Positions 50,350-59,062 of a stretch of DNA of 59,772 nucleotides are shown in pieces; positions within the stretch are counted from its first letter, which is position 1; each line of letters starts with the position of its first letter. Location of the stretch: contig PLRU01000007.1 of the NCBI GenBank assembly GCA_003164045.1, positions 20,853 to 80,624 of the forward strand, given 5' to 3'. The notes beneath the pieces were generated by a model. It was not told where the DNA came from. It made no database searches and saw only the letters and a list, made by a program, of their open reading frames with translations. A program made the position numbers and the translations under genes. The DNA comes from Candidatus Lustribacter telmatis. GTDB lineage: Bacteria > Vulcanimicrobiota > Vulcanimicrobiia > Vulcanimicrobiales > Vulcanimicrobiaceae.

Positions 50350-51996
50350 CTAACCAGCCTTTGCCGTGGCGCGGGCGCGGATCGTGGTGAGCGAGGCGTC
50401 CGGAGTGATCGCATCGGGATCGAGACGGAGCACCAGCACTGAGGGCGTCGTGGCGGCAAGTGCCCGCTCGAACGCTCCGCCGAACGCATCCGCCGTCTCC
50501 ACGAGTTCGCTGTGCGCACCGAACGCTTTGGCATAGGCGACAAAATCCGGATTGACGATGTCCGTCGCGATGACGCGGCCGGGGAAGTTCCGCTCCTGGT
50601 GGACGCGGATGCTGCCGTGGATGCCGTTTTCGACCAAGATCACGACGATCGGCAGGTCGTATTGACGCGCCGTCCCGAGTTCGTGGCCGCACATTTGGAA
50701 ATCGCCGTCGCCCGCGAACGCGACGACCGTCCGTCCCGGATAGACGAGCTGCGCGGCAATTGCTGCCGGAATGCCGTACCCCATCGAGCCGCTGACCGGC
50801 GCCAACTGCGTGCCGGGTTGCGTGTAGTGCAAGAACCGATGCGACCACGCCGCGTAATTGCCCGCGCCCGTCGTGATAACGGCGTCGCGCGGAAGCAACT
50901 CGCGCATCGTGGCCATCACGGCAACCATATCGAGCTTCCCCGGCGACGGCGCTGCCGCTTCGCGCTTCACGTAGTCGGCGTGCGCGTCCCCGGCCCAAGC
51001 TTTCCACGCGCGCGCATTGACCGGGTTCATTCCGGCAACCGCCGCCGTGAACTCATTCGGCCCGGCTTCGATGGCGAGTTCGGGGCAGAACACGCGTCCG
51101 AGTTCGTCCGCGCCCGGATAGACGTGAATCAAGCGCTGGTGCGGACGCGGCGCTTCAATGATCGTGTACGCACTCGTCGTCACGTCATCGAGGCGCGTAC
51201 CGACCGCCAGGATTACATCGGCTTCGCGCACGCGTTTGGCAAGCGCGGGATCGATGCCGATGCCGGCGGTTCCGGCGTAGAGCGGATGCTCGTTGTCGAA
51301 GAGCGCTTGCCGGCGAAATGTCGTCGCGACCGGCAAGCTGTTGCGTTCCGCAAACGCCTGTAAGTCCGCGCGCGCTCGCGCATCCCAACCGCTGCCGCCC
51401 ACGAGCACGAGCGGCCGCGCCGCTTCGGCCAGCAGCGCTCGCAGGCGCTCGAGATCGGCCGGCGCCGGATAGGCGCGAGCGCGCTCATAGGCCGGCAGAT
51501 CTTCAGCCTCAGCCACCTCGTCGAGCACGTCTTCGGGAATCGCCAACACGACCGGTCCCGGACGCCCCGACACGGCCGTGACGTACGCACGGCGAACGAA
51601 TTCGGGAATGCGCGAAGCATCGTCGATTTGGAGCGCGAACTTCGCCATGCCGCCGAACATTTGCGCCACGTCGATCTCTTGCCAACCTTCGCGGTGCATG
51701 TTGCGCCGCACGATCTGCCCGACGAGCAAAATCATCGGCGTGTCGTCTTGCCGCGCCGTATGCACGCCGACCGCCGCATGCGAGGCGCCCGGTCCGCGCG
51801 TCACATAGCACAACCCAGGTTTTCCGGTCGCCTTGCCGTAGGCTTCGGCGGCATGCGCCGCGGCCGACTCGTGCCGGCAGAGAATAAAGCGCGGCGAATC
51901 TTTTTCATAGAGCGCGTCGAGTGCCGAGACGAAACTCTCACCAGGAACGCCGAAGATGAACTCCGCGCCGTTGGCACGCAGTGCATCGACAAGCAG
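50350..51996 (-). CDS. ThDP-dependent acetolactate-synthase-like enzyme
   Basis: A thiamin-diphosphate enzyme of the acetolactate-synthase/benzoylformate-decarboxylase fold. The ThDP-binding motif is AGDGDFQMCGHELGTA ending VENG near the C-terminus. The conserved ThDP-activating glutamate is in CRHESAAAHAAEAYGKATG, and the N-terminal substrate strand is ANGAEFIFGVPGESF. Both N-terminal features lie upstream of the first canonical start, TTG 51813, in an uninterrupted frame that reaches a TGA at 52036-52038 with no ATG, GTG or TTG. CTG 51996 gives about 548 residues, the normal length. The product is probably full-length from a rare start. It precedes the peroxiredoxin by two bases. Confidence 0.85.
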   Translation of the reverse strand: MLVDALRANGAEFIFGVPGESFVSALDALYEKDSPRFILCRHESAAAHAAEAYGKATGKPGLCYVTRGPGASHAAVGVHTARQDDTPMILLVGQIVRRNMHREGWQEIDVAQMFGGMAKFALQIDDASRIPEFVRRAYVTAVSGRPGPVVLAIPEDVLDEVAEAEDLPAYERARAYPAPADLERLRALLAEAARPLVLVGGSGWDARARADLQAFAERNSLPVATTFRRQALFDNEHPLYAGTAGIGIDPALAKRVREADVILAVGTRLDDVTTSAYTIIEAPRPHQRLIHVYPGADELGRVFCPELAIEAGPNEFTAAVAGMNPVNARAWKAWAGDAHADYVKREAAAPSPGKLDMVAVMATMRELLPRDAVITTGAGNYAAWSHRFLHYTQPGTQLAPVSGSMGYGIPAAIAAQLVYPGRTVVAFAGDGDFQMCGHELGTARQYDLPIVVILVENGIHGSIRVHQERNFPGRVIATDIVNPDFVAYAKAFGAHSELVETADAFGGAFERALAATTPSVLVLRLDPDAITPDASLTTIRARATAKAG

Positions 51997-52015
51997 GTGC
52001 GCGCCGGAGCGCGGC

Positions 52016-52984
52016 TTAGCGGGCTGGTGCGTAGATCAACTCCTGCGCCGGGAACGACGCGAAATGCAGGTAGTGGGCGGCAACGTCGATGACGGGCTGC
52101 ATCAATGCGGCGGTGAGCGCTTCGCCATAGCGGGCGCGCGTCATCGTGGCGATCACCGGAATCGGGATTTTGGTGTATTGCGAGAGAATCGCACCGCTGC
52201 GCACCTGGTTGGCCGGCGTGTTGGCCCAGACGGCCGTGTTGTGGATGGCACCGGCAAAGCGCGCTACGAGGTCGGCGTGCGCCTTAACCCACGCCATGCC
52301 GCCGAACCATACGCCGAACATAAACTCGCTAGCGACGGCATTCATCGGATAGGCCAGCAGATGGTTCTTGGCCGTTGCGACCGCGAGCGCCGGTTCGCCG
52401 ATCTCGGCGGCATCGACGCGCCCCGCAACGAGCGAATCCACCATCGCCGAAAACGGCAGTTCGAGAAAGCGCACCTGCGTCGAGTCGCCGCCGTTGCGGT
52501 CGATCCACGCGCGCGGGCCATACTCGGTCATCGTTCCCAAGCCGTTGGCACCGATGACTTTGCCGCGCAGATCGCTCGCCGTGCGGATCGGCGAACCTTG
52601 CGCGACGAAGAGCGCCGTGAACGGCGCCGCCGAGGTGTAGAGCACCGCCGGGGCGATGGTGAGAAACGGAATGCCCTTCTGCCGCGCGATCGCCAGCGAC
52701 ACGGGCGTCGTCCAGCCGACGTCGACGGCGTTCGATGCAACCGCCGCCGCCACTGCGGCACCGTTCTGCATGATTTGAATGTCGACGTCGATGCCGGCGT
52801 TCGCGAAAAAGCCCATCTCTTGCGCATAGAAGACCTCCGCCGCCGCTTCGCTCGGCAACGTCGCTACCCGGATCACCGGCCGCGACTGCGCGGAAGCCCG
52901 CGCCCCGAGTGCTGAAAACGCTGCCGCGGCGAACGTCAGTGAACGGAGCGCGCGTGCGCGGTTGGGCAAACAGGGCTGCTGCAT
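52016..52984 (-). CDS. Orphan NMT1/THI5-like solute-binding protein
   Basis: A 322-residue exported binding protein. The signal peptide is about residues 1-32 (RARALRSLTFAAAAFSALG). Fold markers: AAEVFYAQEMGFFANAGIDV, SNAVDVGWTTPVSLA, KGIPFLTIAPAVLY, ASDLRGKVIGANGL and VWFGGMAWVKAHADLVARF. Closest in-window relative is the protein at 40898. The start at ATG 52984 was chosen for the signal peptide. It is the first gene of the minus-strand operon and is divergent from the second Rieske gene. Confidence 0.9.
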   Translation of the reverse strand: MQQPCLPNRARALRSLTFAAAAFSALGARASAQSRPVIRVATLPSEAAAEVFYAQEMGFFANAGIDVDIQIMQNGAAVAAAVASNAVDVGWTTPVSLAIARQKGIPFLTIAPAVLYTSAAPFTALFVAQGSPIRTASDLRGKVIGANGLGTMTEYGPRAWIDRNGGDSTQVRFLELPFSAMVDSLVAGRVDAAEIGEPALAVATAKNHLLAYPMNAVASEFMFGVWFGGMAWVKAHADLVARFAGAIHNTAVWANTPANQVRSGAILSQYTKIPIPVIATMTRARYGEALTAALMQPVIDVAAHYLHFASFPAQELIYAPAR

Positions 52985-53041
52985 CACAACGTCGATTCGC
53001 CATAGAGAGCCTTGCTGCCCCGCGCCAACGGGAGACCGCGA

Positions 53042-54229
53042 ATGATCGAGTCCAAACCGGCCCAGGCCACGCGCTCCGCGTATAACCGCGCGGAACCGTC
53101 CTTTGAGCGCGACCTCGTCGAAGTCACGCGCGGGACCCGGGCCGGCGAATATCTGCGCCGCTTCTGGCAAGTCGTCGCACCGTCGGTCGACGCGACGCGC
53201 ACCCCGCAGATGGTACGCGTCTTAGGCGAAGACCTCGTTCTCTATCGCGATGGATCCGGCACCGCCGGCCTGCTCTATCCGCGTTGCGCGCATCGCGGCA
53301 CGAGCCTCTACTACGGGCGCACGGAAGAGCACGGCATCCGTTGCTGCTACCACGGCTGGGTCTTCGATGCCGACGGCACGTGCCTCGACCAGCCGCTCGA
53401 ACCCGATGGCGGACGCGCGCGCGACAATTACTTCCAACCCTATTATCCGGTCGAAGAACGCTACGGCTTGATCTTCGCCTACATGGGGCCGCCGGAAAAG
53501 CAGCCCGTGCTGCCGCGCTACGACTGCTTGGAACACCTCGCCGCGGACGAAACGATCCTCGTCGATGCGACAAGCCGCGGCACCGGCGGCCCGGCGATCT
53601 GCGACTTCAACTGGTTCCAGCACTACGAAAACGTCATGGACCCATTTCACGTGGTCGTGCTGCACGACAGCTTTTCGGGGACGCAATTCGTACCCGACAT
53701 GGGTACGATGCCGGAAGTCACCTACGCGTACACGCCGCGCGGCATCAAGTCGCAGCAAGTGCGCACGATGAGCGACGGCCGCACGCTGCGCCGCGTCACC
53801 GAACTCGCGCTGCCGACGGGCCGCATCGTTCCCTCGCCGACGCTCTCGATCTTCGGTCCGGTGACGGGCCTCGGCTTCATGATGCCGATCGACGACACGC
53901 ACTTCCGCATCTACAACCTCAACGTGGCCAAGAACGGCGACACGGGCGACCGGCGCGGCTCGCTGCTCGGCGGCAAAGCGTGGCGCGAACTGACGCCCGC
54001 CGAACATCGGCAGTTTCCCGGCGACTACGAAGCGCAGTCGGGTCAAGGCGAGATCACGCTGCACAGCGAGGACCGGCTGGCGTCGACCGATCGCGGCGTC
54101 TCCATGCTGCGCAAACTCTTCCGAGCGGAAGTCGACCTCGTCGCTAGCGGCCGCGATCCGATCGGCGTTGCGTTCAACGAAGCCGACGCCCTGATCCGGC
54201 TCGATGCCGGCAACTACGTGGCGGAGTAA
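53042..54229 (+). CDS. Second Rieske non-haem iron oxygenase, large subunit
   Basis: A 395-residue oxygenase. Rieske ligands CAHRGTS and CCYHGWV; mononuclear iron ligands in ENVMDPFHVVVLHDSF. It is clearly related to the oxygenase at 48427 but diverged. The C-terminal part is shorter than the other copy. No reductase is nearby. Start at ATG 53042 with a weak ribosome binding site. It is followed by a LivK-like binding protein three bases after its stop, suggesting joint function. Confidence 0.92.
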   Translation: MIESKPAQATRSAYNRAEPSFERDLVEVTRGTRAGEYLRRFWQVVAPSVDATRTPQMVRVLGEDLVLYRDGSGTAGLLYPRCAHRGTSLYYGRTEEHGIRCCYHGWVFDADGTCLDQPLEPDGGRARDNYFQPYYPVEERYGLIFAYMGPPEKQPVLPRYDCLEHLAADETILVDATSRGTGGPAICDFNWFQHYENVMDPFHVVVLHDSFSGTQFVPDMGTMPEVTYAYTPRGIKSQQVRTMSDGRTLRRVTELALPTGRIVPSPTLSIFGPVTGLGFMMPIDDTHFRIYNLNVAKNGDTGDRRGSLLGGKAWRELTPAEHRQFPGDYEAQSGQGEITLHSEDRLASTDRGVSMLRKLFRAEVDLVASGRDPIGVAFNEADALIRLDAGNYVAE

Positions 54230-54232
54230 CCG

Positions 54233-55414
54233 GTGCGTAACCGCACCATCTCCGCGGCGCTGCTGGCGACCGCCGTCGCCGTCACGGCGCTCGTGCCGCA
54301 CGGCGCCGGCGCGGATTCACCGCCGCTGCGCGTCGGATGGATCGCGACGTTCTCGGGCGGCTACACCACCGGCGCGAAGGTCGCCGATGCGGCGGTCGCC
54401 GCGTTCATGAAAGAGCACGGCGATTCGATCGCCGGCCGCAAACTCGAGATCATCAAACGCGACGACGGCGGCCTCGCGCCCGATACGGCGAAGCGCCTCG
54501 CGCAAGAACTGATCATCAGCGACAAAGTCGACTTTCTCATGGGCATCACGTATTCACCGAACGCCATGGCGATCGGACCGATCTCGACGAGCGTGAAGAA
54601 ACCGCTGCTCATCACCAATGGTGCGGCCAACGGACTGCTCGGCCCCAACCCCTACTTCTCGCGCTTCAGTTATACCGAAGGCCAGCTCACCCACTCGCTC
54701 GCGCAGTGGGCGCTCAAGAACAACATCAAAACCGCGTACATGGCGTATCTTGATTTCGCCACCGGGATCGATGCGGCCGACGGTTTTCAAACAGCCTACA
54801 CGGCCGGCGGCGGCAAGATTCTCGGCGAGGTTCGCATCCCGGTCAACGCGACCGACTTCTCCGCGTACGTCCAGCGGATCAAGGACGCCAAGCCTCAGGC
54901 CGTGTTCGTTTTCCTGACGGTTTCCGGCGGTCCGTTCCTCAAGGCGTGGGTCAGCGCCGGCGGTCCGCAATCGGGGATGAAGATTCTCGGCACCGGCGAC
55001 ATGACGAACGAGGCGAACCTCCCGGGCCTCGGAGACGGCGCGCTCGGCGTCATCACGTCGATGAACTATTCCGCCTCGCACAGTTCGCCGCTCAACGCGC
55101 AGCTCACGCGCGACATGCACGCCGCCGACCCCTCGGTCGAAGTTCCCGACTTCGGTGCGGTTGCAACGTATGACGCCTTGCAGGCAATCTACAAAGTCGT
55201 CGCCGCGCAAAACGGCGGATCCGACCCCGACAAAGCCATGGCGACGCTCAAGGGCATGAAATTCGAGAGCCCGCGCGGCCCGATCCAGATCGACCCGCAA
55301 ACCCGCGACATCATCGAGAACATCTACATCCGGCGCGTCGACAAAGTCGGCGACCGCTACCAAAACACCGAGATCGCCACGTTCCCGAACGTTAAAGATC
55401 CACTGGAGAAATAA
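54233..55414 (+). CDS. LivK-like branched-chain/aromatic-acid binding protein
   Basis: A 393-residue type I periplasmic-binding protein (Peripla_BP_6). Signal peptide about 1-24 (ISAALLATAVAVTALV). Family stretches: LRVGWIATFSGGYTTGAKVA, DGGLAPDTAKRLAQEL, LMGITYSPNAMAIGPI and FSAYVQRIKDAKPQAVFVFL. Such proteins often bind amino acids or aromatic acids. No Liv permease or ATPase genes are adjacent. The start is GTG 54233, three bases after the oxygenase stop. Confidence 0.9.
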   Translation: MRNRTISAALLATAVAVTALVPHGAGADSPPLRVGWIATFSGGYTTGAKVADAAVAAFMKEHGDSIAGRKLEIIKRDDGGLAPDTAKRLAQELIISDKVDFLMGITYSPNAMAIGPISTSVKKPLLITNGAANGLLGPNPYFSRFSYTEGQLTHSLAQWALKNNIKTAYMAYLDFATGIDAADGFQTAYTAGGGKILGEVRIPVNATDFSAYVQRIKDAKPQAVFVFLTVSGGPFLKAWVSAGGPQSGMKILGTGDMTNEANLPGLGDGALGVITSMNYSASHSSPLNAQLTRDMHAADPSVEVPDFGAVATYDALQAIYKVVAAQNGGSDPDKAMATLKGMKFESPRGPIQIDPQTRDIIENIYIRRVDKVGDRYQNTEIATFPNVKDPLEK

Positions 55415-55420
55415 CCGCCA

Positions 55421-55762
55421 ATGACCGTACGAACGCTGCTACTCGCACTGAGCCTCGCCGTGCTTCCCGCTCTCGCCGGCCTGGCGCCGCTGCCCGCCGG
55501 GGCATCGATGGAGCAGATGGCAACGCTCAAAGGCCGCCTCGTGGGTATTTCGGCCACGAGCATCGCGGTGATCGACGAGAACAGCGGCAAAGTCGTGCAC
55601 TTCATGCTGGAGGCGCCGTTTGAAGATGCCTTTGCCGCCAACGAGAAAGTCCAGATCCCGATGAACGAGTTGCGCACGAATTCCACGGTCCGCGTCGACT
55701 ACGATCAGAACCGCGGTGGCCCGCGCCGCGCCGAACGCATCATCGTCCTAAAACGCCCATAG
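55421..55762 (+). CDS. Small secreted hypothetical protein
   Basis: A 113-residue exported protein with signal peptide about 1-28 (MTVRTLLLALSLAVLPALAG). The mature part is beta-rich (LKGRLVGISATSIAVIDENS) and resembles an OB-like or PepSY-free small fold, but I do not recognise a family. It begins six bases after the binding-protein stop and is probably co-transcribed. Confidence 0.68.
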   Translation: MTVRTLLLALSLAVLPALAGLAPLPAGASMEQMATLKGRLVGISATSIAVIDENSGKVVHFMLEAPFEDAFAANEKVQIPMNELRTNSTVRVDYDQNRGGPRRAERIIVLKRP

Positions 55763-55803
55763 CCCTGCCAGGATGACGTAAGAAGCAACGTCGTGCCATC
55801 TCC

Positions 55804-55830
55804 GTCATCCCGAGCGTCGTCGAGGGACAG
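55804..55830 (+). repeat. Dispersed GTCAT...GTCGAGGGAC repeat, copy C
   Basis: Reads GTCATCCCGAGCGTCGTC, then GAGGGACAG, related to copies A and B. It lies immediately upstream of leuC, and its 3' part GAGGGA (55822-55827) is spaced six bases from the CTG that starts leuC. The upstream GGATGAC at 55771 forms an inverted repeat with its GTCATCC. So this copy seems to supply the ribosome binding site. Confidence 0.55.
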
Positions 55831-55833
55831 CCA

Positions 55834-57234
55834 CTGAACACGCTCTTCGAGACCATCTGGGACCGACACGTCGTCGCCGACTACGGCGAAGGCTTCCAGC
55901 TTCTTCACATCGATCGCCACGTCGTGCCCGACTTCAACGGCCACGCGTTCACCACGCTCGCGAAGCGCGGCCTCAAGGTCGCACATCCGGAGCTGACCTT
56001 TGCCACCGCCGATCACTCGGTCTCGACCGACCCGCGCGACGCGGATCCAAAGCAGCTGCAGAACCCGTTCGTCATCGCACTGCGCGAAGGCACGGCGCAG
56101 CACGGCATTACCATGTTCGATATCGGCGAGATCGGCCACGGCATCGTGCACATCATCACACCCGAACTCGGCATCGCATTGCCGGGACTCACCGTCGCAA
56201 TCGGCGATAGCCACACCACGACCAACGGTGCGCTCGGAGCGCTGGCCTGGGGCGTGGGGCAAGGCGAGATCGCGCACATCCTCGCGACGCAAACGTGCGT
56301 CGTGCGCAAGCCGCGCTCAATGCGCGTGACGCTCGACGGACCGCTGCCGGCCGGCACGTCGAGCAAAGACCTCATCCTGCACGTGATCCGAACGGCCGGC
56401 GTGAGTGCCGGCAACGGCCATGCCGTCGAGTATGCAGGCTCCGCAATTCGTGCACTACCGATGGAAGCGCGGTTCACGGTCTGCAACATGTCGGCCGAGT
56501 GGGGCGCGCGCTACGGGTTGATCGCGCCCGACGATGAGACGTTCGAATGGCTGGCGGGGCGCCGGTACGCGCCCAAAGGCGCGATGTGGGATGCCGCCGT
56601 TGCCGACTGGCGTACGCTGCCGTCGCCGGACGATGCGACGTTCGACACGGATATCCGGATCGACGTGCGCGCACTCGGGCCGCAAGTGACGTGGGGTAAC
56701 AGTCTCGACGCGGTGCTCGCTATCGACGAACGCGTTCCCGATCCCGATCGAGAGCCCGATGCCGCACGGCGCACGGCGATGCGAGCCGCGCTCGACTACA
56801 TGGACCTCACGCCGGGCGTACCGATCGAAGGCCTGCCGATCGATCGCGTGTTCATCGGCTCGTGCACCAACAGCCGGCTCGACGATCTGCGCGCCGCGGC
56901 AAACGTAATACGCGGCCAAAAGGTGCACGAGCGCGTACGCGCCTGGGTCGTGCCCGGCTCGGAACAAGTCAAACGCGATGCCGAGGCCGAGGGCTTGCAC
57001 GAGATCTTCCGCAACGCCGGCTTCGAATGGCGCGCGCCCGGATGCTCGATGTGTCTCGGCGCGAACGGCGATACCGTCGCTACCGGCCAGCGCGCAATCT
57101 CCACGGCCAACCGCAATTTCGTCGGGCGCCAGGGACCCGGCAGCCGCACGCACATCGCAAGCCCGGAACTCGCCGCTGCCTCGGCGATCGCGGGCGCCAT
57201 CGCCGATCCGCGCAAACGCGGAGCGCTGGTATGA
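55834..57234 (+). CDS. leuC: 3-isopropylmalate dehydratase large subunit-type protein
   Basis: A 466-residue aconitase-family [4Fe-4S] dehydratase large subunit. Cluster cysteines are in IGSCTNSRLDD and GCSMCLGA. N-terminal conserved sequence NTLFETIWDRHVV, then LLHIDRHVV and HSVSTDP follow. The proposed start is CTG 55834, preceded by GAGGGA at 55822-55827 with six bases between; the full length then equals standard LeuC. The first canonical start (GTG 55924) would remove 30 conserved residues. It overlaps leuD by four bases (ATGA). No leuA or leuB is nearby, so a catabolic hydro-lyase (for example on an alkylmalate) is as likely as leucine synthesis. Confidence 0.9.
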   Translation: MNTLFETIWDRHVVADYGEGFQLLHIDRHVVPDFNGHAFTTLAKRGLKVAHPELTFATADHSVSTDPRDADPKQLQNPFVIALREGTAQHGITMFDIGEIGHGIVHIITPELGIALPGLTVAIGDSHTTTNGALGALAWGVGQGEIAHILATQTCVVRKPRSMRVTLDGPLPAGTSSKDLILHVIRTAGVSAGNGHAVEYAGSAIRALPMEARFTVCNMSAEWGARYGLIAPDDETFEWLAGRRYAPKGAMWDAAVADWRTLPSPDDATFDTDIRIDVRALGPQVTWGNSLDAVLAIDERVPDPDREPDAARRTAMRAALDYMDLTPGVPIEGLPIDRVFIGSCTNSRLDDLRAAANVIRGQKVHERVRAWVVPGSEQVKRDAEAEGLHEIFRNAGFEWRAPGCSMCLGANGDTVATGQRAISTANRNFVGRQGPGSRTHIASPELAAASAIAGAIADPRKRGALV

Positions 57235-57860
57235 ACGCGCTCGTCACGCTCGACGGGTCCGCGGCCCCGCTGTTCGAGGCAGACGTCAACACCGATACGA
57301 TCGCGCCGCTCTACCGTGAATCGAAGGGCGGCGCGGCTAAGGCCGGTGAGCGAACGCAAGACGAACTCGCGCACAATCTCTTCCGCAACCGCCGCTTCGA
57401 CGATGCAGGCAACGAGCTGCCGTTCATCCTGAACCAGCGGCCATTTCGCAACGCGCAATTTCTGATCGGCGGCCCGAACTTCGCCTGCGGCAGCTCGCGC
57501 GAAACGGCCGCCACGATGCTCGCCGCCTTCGGCATCCGCTGCGTGATCGCGCCGTCAATCGCGGGCATCTTCTTCGACAACTGCTTCCGCAACGGAATGC
57601 TGCCGCTGACGCTCGAGCAGGGCGTCGTCGAAGACCTCGCACGCCAAGCCGCGAGCGGAGCAGCGTTCAAGCTCGACATCGCGAGCGGCATCCTCACGCC
57701 GCCGCAAAGCGCGCCGATCGCGTTTACCCTGCCGGCCTTCCGCCGCGAGGCGCTTCTCACCGGCGCCGATGAAATCGCCGTGACGCTGACGCGATCTGCC
57801 GATATCGCCGCCTACCGAACGCACGTGCGTTGCGAACGCCCGTGGGAAGTCTCGCTCTGA
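57231..57860 (+). CDS. leuD: 3-isopropylmalate dehydratase small subunit-type protein
   Basis: A 209-residue swivel subunit that completes the active site of the LeuC-type large subunit. Motifs: VNTDTIAPLY, FLIGGPNFACGSSRETAAT and FFDNCFRNGMLPL. It is of the longer bacterial LeuD type. ATG 57231 overlaps the leuC stop by four bases; the stop lies inside the next gene, whose GTG start is at 57842. Confidence 0.92.
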   Translation: MNALVTLDGSAAPLFEADVNTDTIAPLYRESKGGAAKAGERTQDELAHNLFRNRRFDDAGNELPFILNQRPFRNAQFLIGGPNFACGSSRETAATMLAAFGIRCVIAPSIAGIFFDNCFRNGMLPLTLEQGVVEDLARQAASGAAFKLDIASGILTPPQSAPIAFTLPAFRREALLTGADEIAVTLTRSADIAAYRTHVRCERPWEVSL

Positions 57861-58624
57861 GCGGCATCAACATCGCCGAAGCCGCGCAACGGCTCGACAA
57901 CGCTCGCCGGACGCGAACGCCGATCGAGTGCCTCACCGCAGGCGTCCCCGACCTCACCGAAGGGGAAGCCTACGCGATCGCGGCCGCCGGCGCGGCGCTG
58001 GTCGCCCAACCGGTCACCGGCTACAAACTCGGCTACACGAGCGAAGCCATGCGTCGCCAAATGAACGTCGACCGGCCGAACTTCGGCCGCCTCTACGCCG
58101 GCACGCGCATCTCGAACGCAAGCGCGCTCGACATGACAGTCCTCATTCACCCGCTGGTGGAACCCGAAATCGCGCTGCGCATCGGCGACGATCTCGAAGT
58201 GGAGTCCGTCATGCCCGCGCTCGAGCTCGTCGACACGCGCTACGACACCTACACGTTCGCCGCCGTCGACAACATCGCCGACAATAGCTCAGCCGCGCGA
58301 TACGTGCTCGGCGCCGAACGCTCGCTGCGCGCACTCGGCGATCTGCGCAGCATCCCCGCTACGCTCTTCATTGACGGCGAGCCCGTCGCGACCGGCAAAG
58401 GCAGCGACGCGCTAGGCGATCCGCTACGGGCATTAGCGTGGCTCATCAACCGCCTCGCCCGCGACGACATCACACTCGCCCCAGGAACGATCGTCCTAAC
58501 CGGTGGGCTAACGCGCGCCTACGCCGTCGAACACGCCACAAGCGTCAAGGCATCGTTTGGCGCGCTTGGCGACGTCGCAATAGTGTGTTCAACGATTAGG
58601 AGCGAGCCGTATGTTGATTGCTAG
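57842..58624 (+). CDS. 2-oxopent-4-enoate hydratase-family protein
   Basis: A 260-residue member of the MhpD/fumarylacetoacetase-related hydratase family, which adds water to 2-hydroxy-penta-2,4-dienoate in meta-cleavage pathways, or decarboxylates the related 4-oxalocrotonate. Stretches include GYKLGYTSEAMRRQMNVDRP, YAGTRISNASALD and VEPEIALRI with the Glu metal ligands, and DALGDPLRALAWLINRLA. Start is GTG 57842, overlapping leuD by 19 bases. It gives the island a ring-cleavage flavour, though no ring-cleavage extradiol enzyme is seen. Confidence 0.9.
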   Translation: MGSLALSGINIAEAAQRLDNARRTRTPIECLTAGVPDLTEGEAYAIAAAGAALVAQPVTGYKLGYTSEAMRRQMNVDRPNFGRLYAGTRISNASALDMTVLIHPLVEPEIALRIGDDLEVESVMPALELVDTRYDTYTFAAVDNIADNSSAARYVLGAERSLRALGDLRSIPATLFIDGEPVATGKGSDALGDPLRALAWLINRLARDDITLAPGTIVLTGGLTRAYAVEHATSVKASFGALGDVAIVCSTIRSEPYVDC

Positions 58625-59060
58625 GCTCATCTGCAGCGCTGTTTTTCTGGCCTTACTCTCGTCAAGCGTGGTCGACGCGCAAACCGCCGGTCGCATCACG
58701 GGTGTCGGCGGCATATTTGTCACCAGCAAGGATCCAAAGAAATTAGCCGCATGGTATCGCGACGTGCTCGGCATCTCGATCGAGAGATGGGGCGGTGCCG
58801 TGCTCCGCTACGATGCACCGAATCATCCGCCGGTGCTGGTCTGGAATGCCTTCCCTGAGCGCTCGAACTATGCGGCGCCTTCTACGCGAGATTTCATGAT
58901 CGATTTCGCAGTTGACGATCTCGACGCATTCGTCGCCCGCTTGCAAAGCAAGGGCGTCAGCATTATAAAGCGTGACGATTCCGACCCGAGCGGCAAGTTT
59001 GCATGGATCCTCGATCCCGATGGAACCAAGATCGAGCTTTGGCAGCCGAGGCTAAAATAG
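58611..59060 (+). CDS. Secreted glyoxalase/VOC-fold protein
   Basis: A 149-residue protein with an N-terminal signal peptide (MLIARLICSAVFLALLSSSVV, the first 21 residues) and one VOC domain of about 115 residues: FVTSKDPKKLAAWYRDVLGI, VLRYDAPN, FMIDFAVDDLDAF, FAWILDPDGTKIELW. The final Glu is the usual metal ligand. VOC proteins include glyoxalase, extradiol dioxygenase and resistance proteins; an exported copy is unusual. TAGGAG lies upstream of ATG 58611. Overlaps the hydratase gene by 14 bases. Confidence 0.85.
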   Translation: MLIARLICSAVFLALLSSSVVDAQTAGRITGVGGIFVTSKDPKKLAAWYRDVLGISIERWGGAVLRYDAPNHPPVLVWNAFPERSNYAAPSTRDFMIDFAVDDLDAFVARLQSKGVSIIKRDDSDPSGKFAWILDPDGTKIELWQPRLK

Positions 59061-59062
59061 TG

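Noticed and set aside
28496-57234. UGA reassigned as a sense codon to explain the hisIE-recG frame
   Set aside because: TGA ends many genes at the expected place in this window (for example hisF, coaD and leuC), so general recoding is not supported; local readthrough remains possible.
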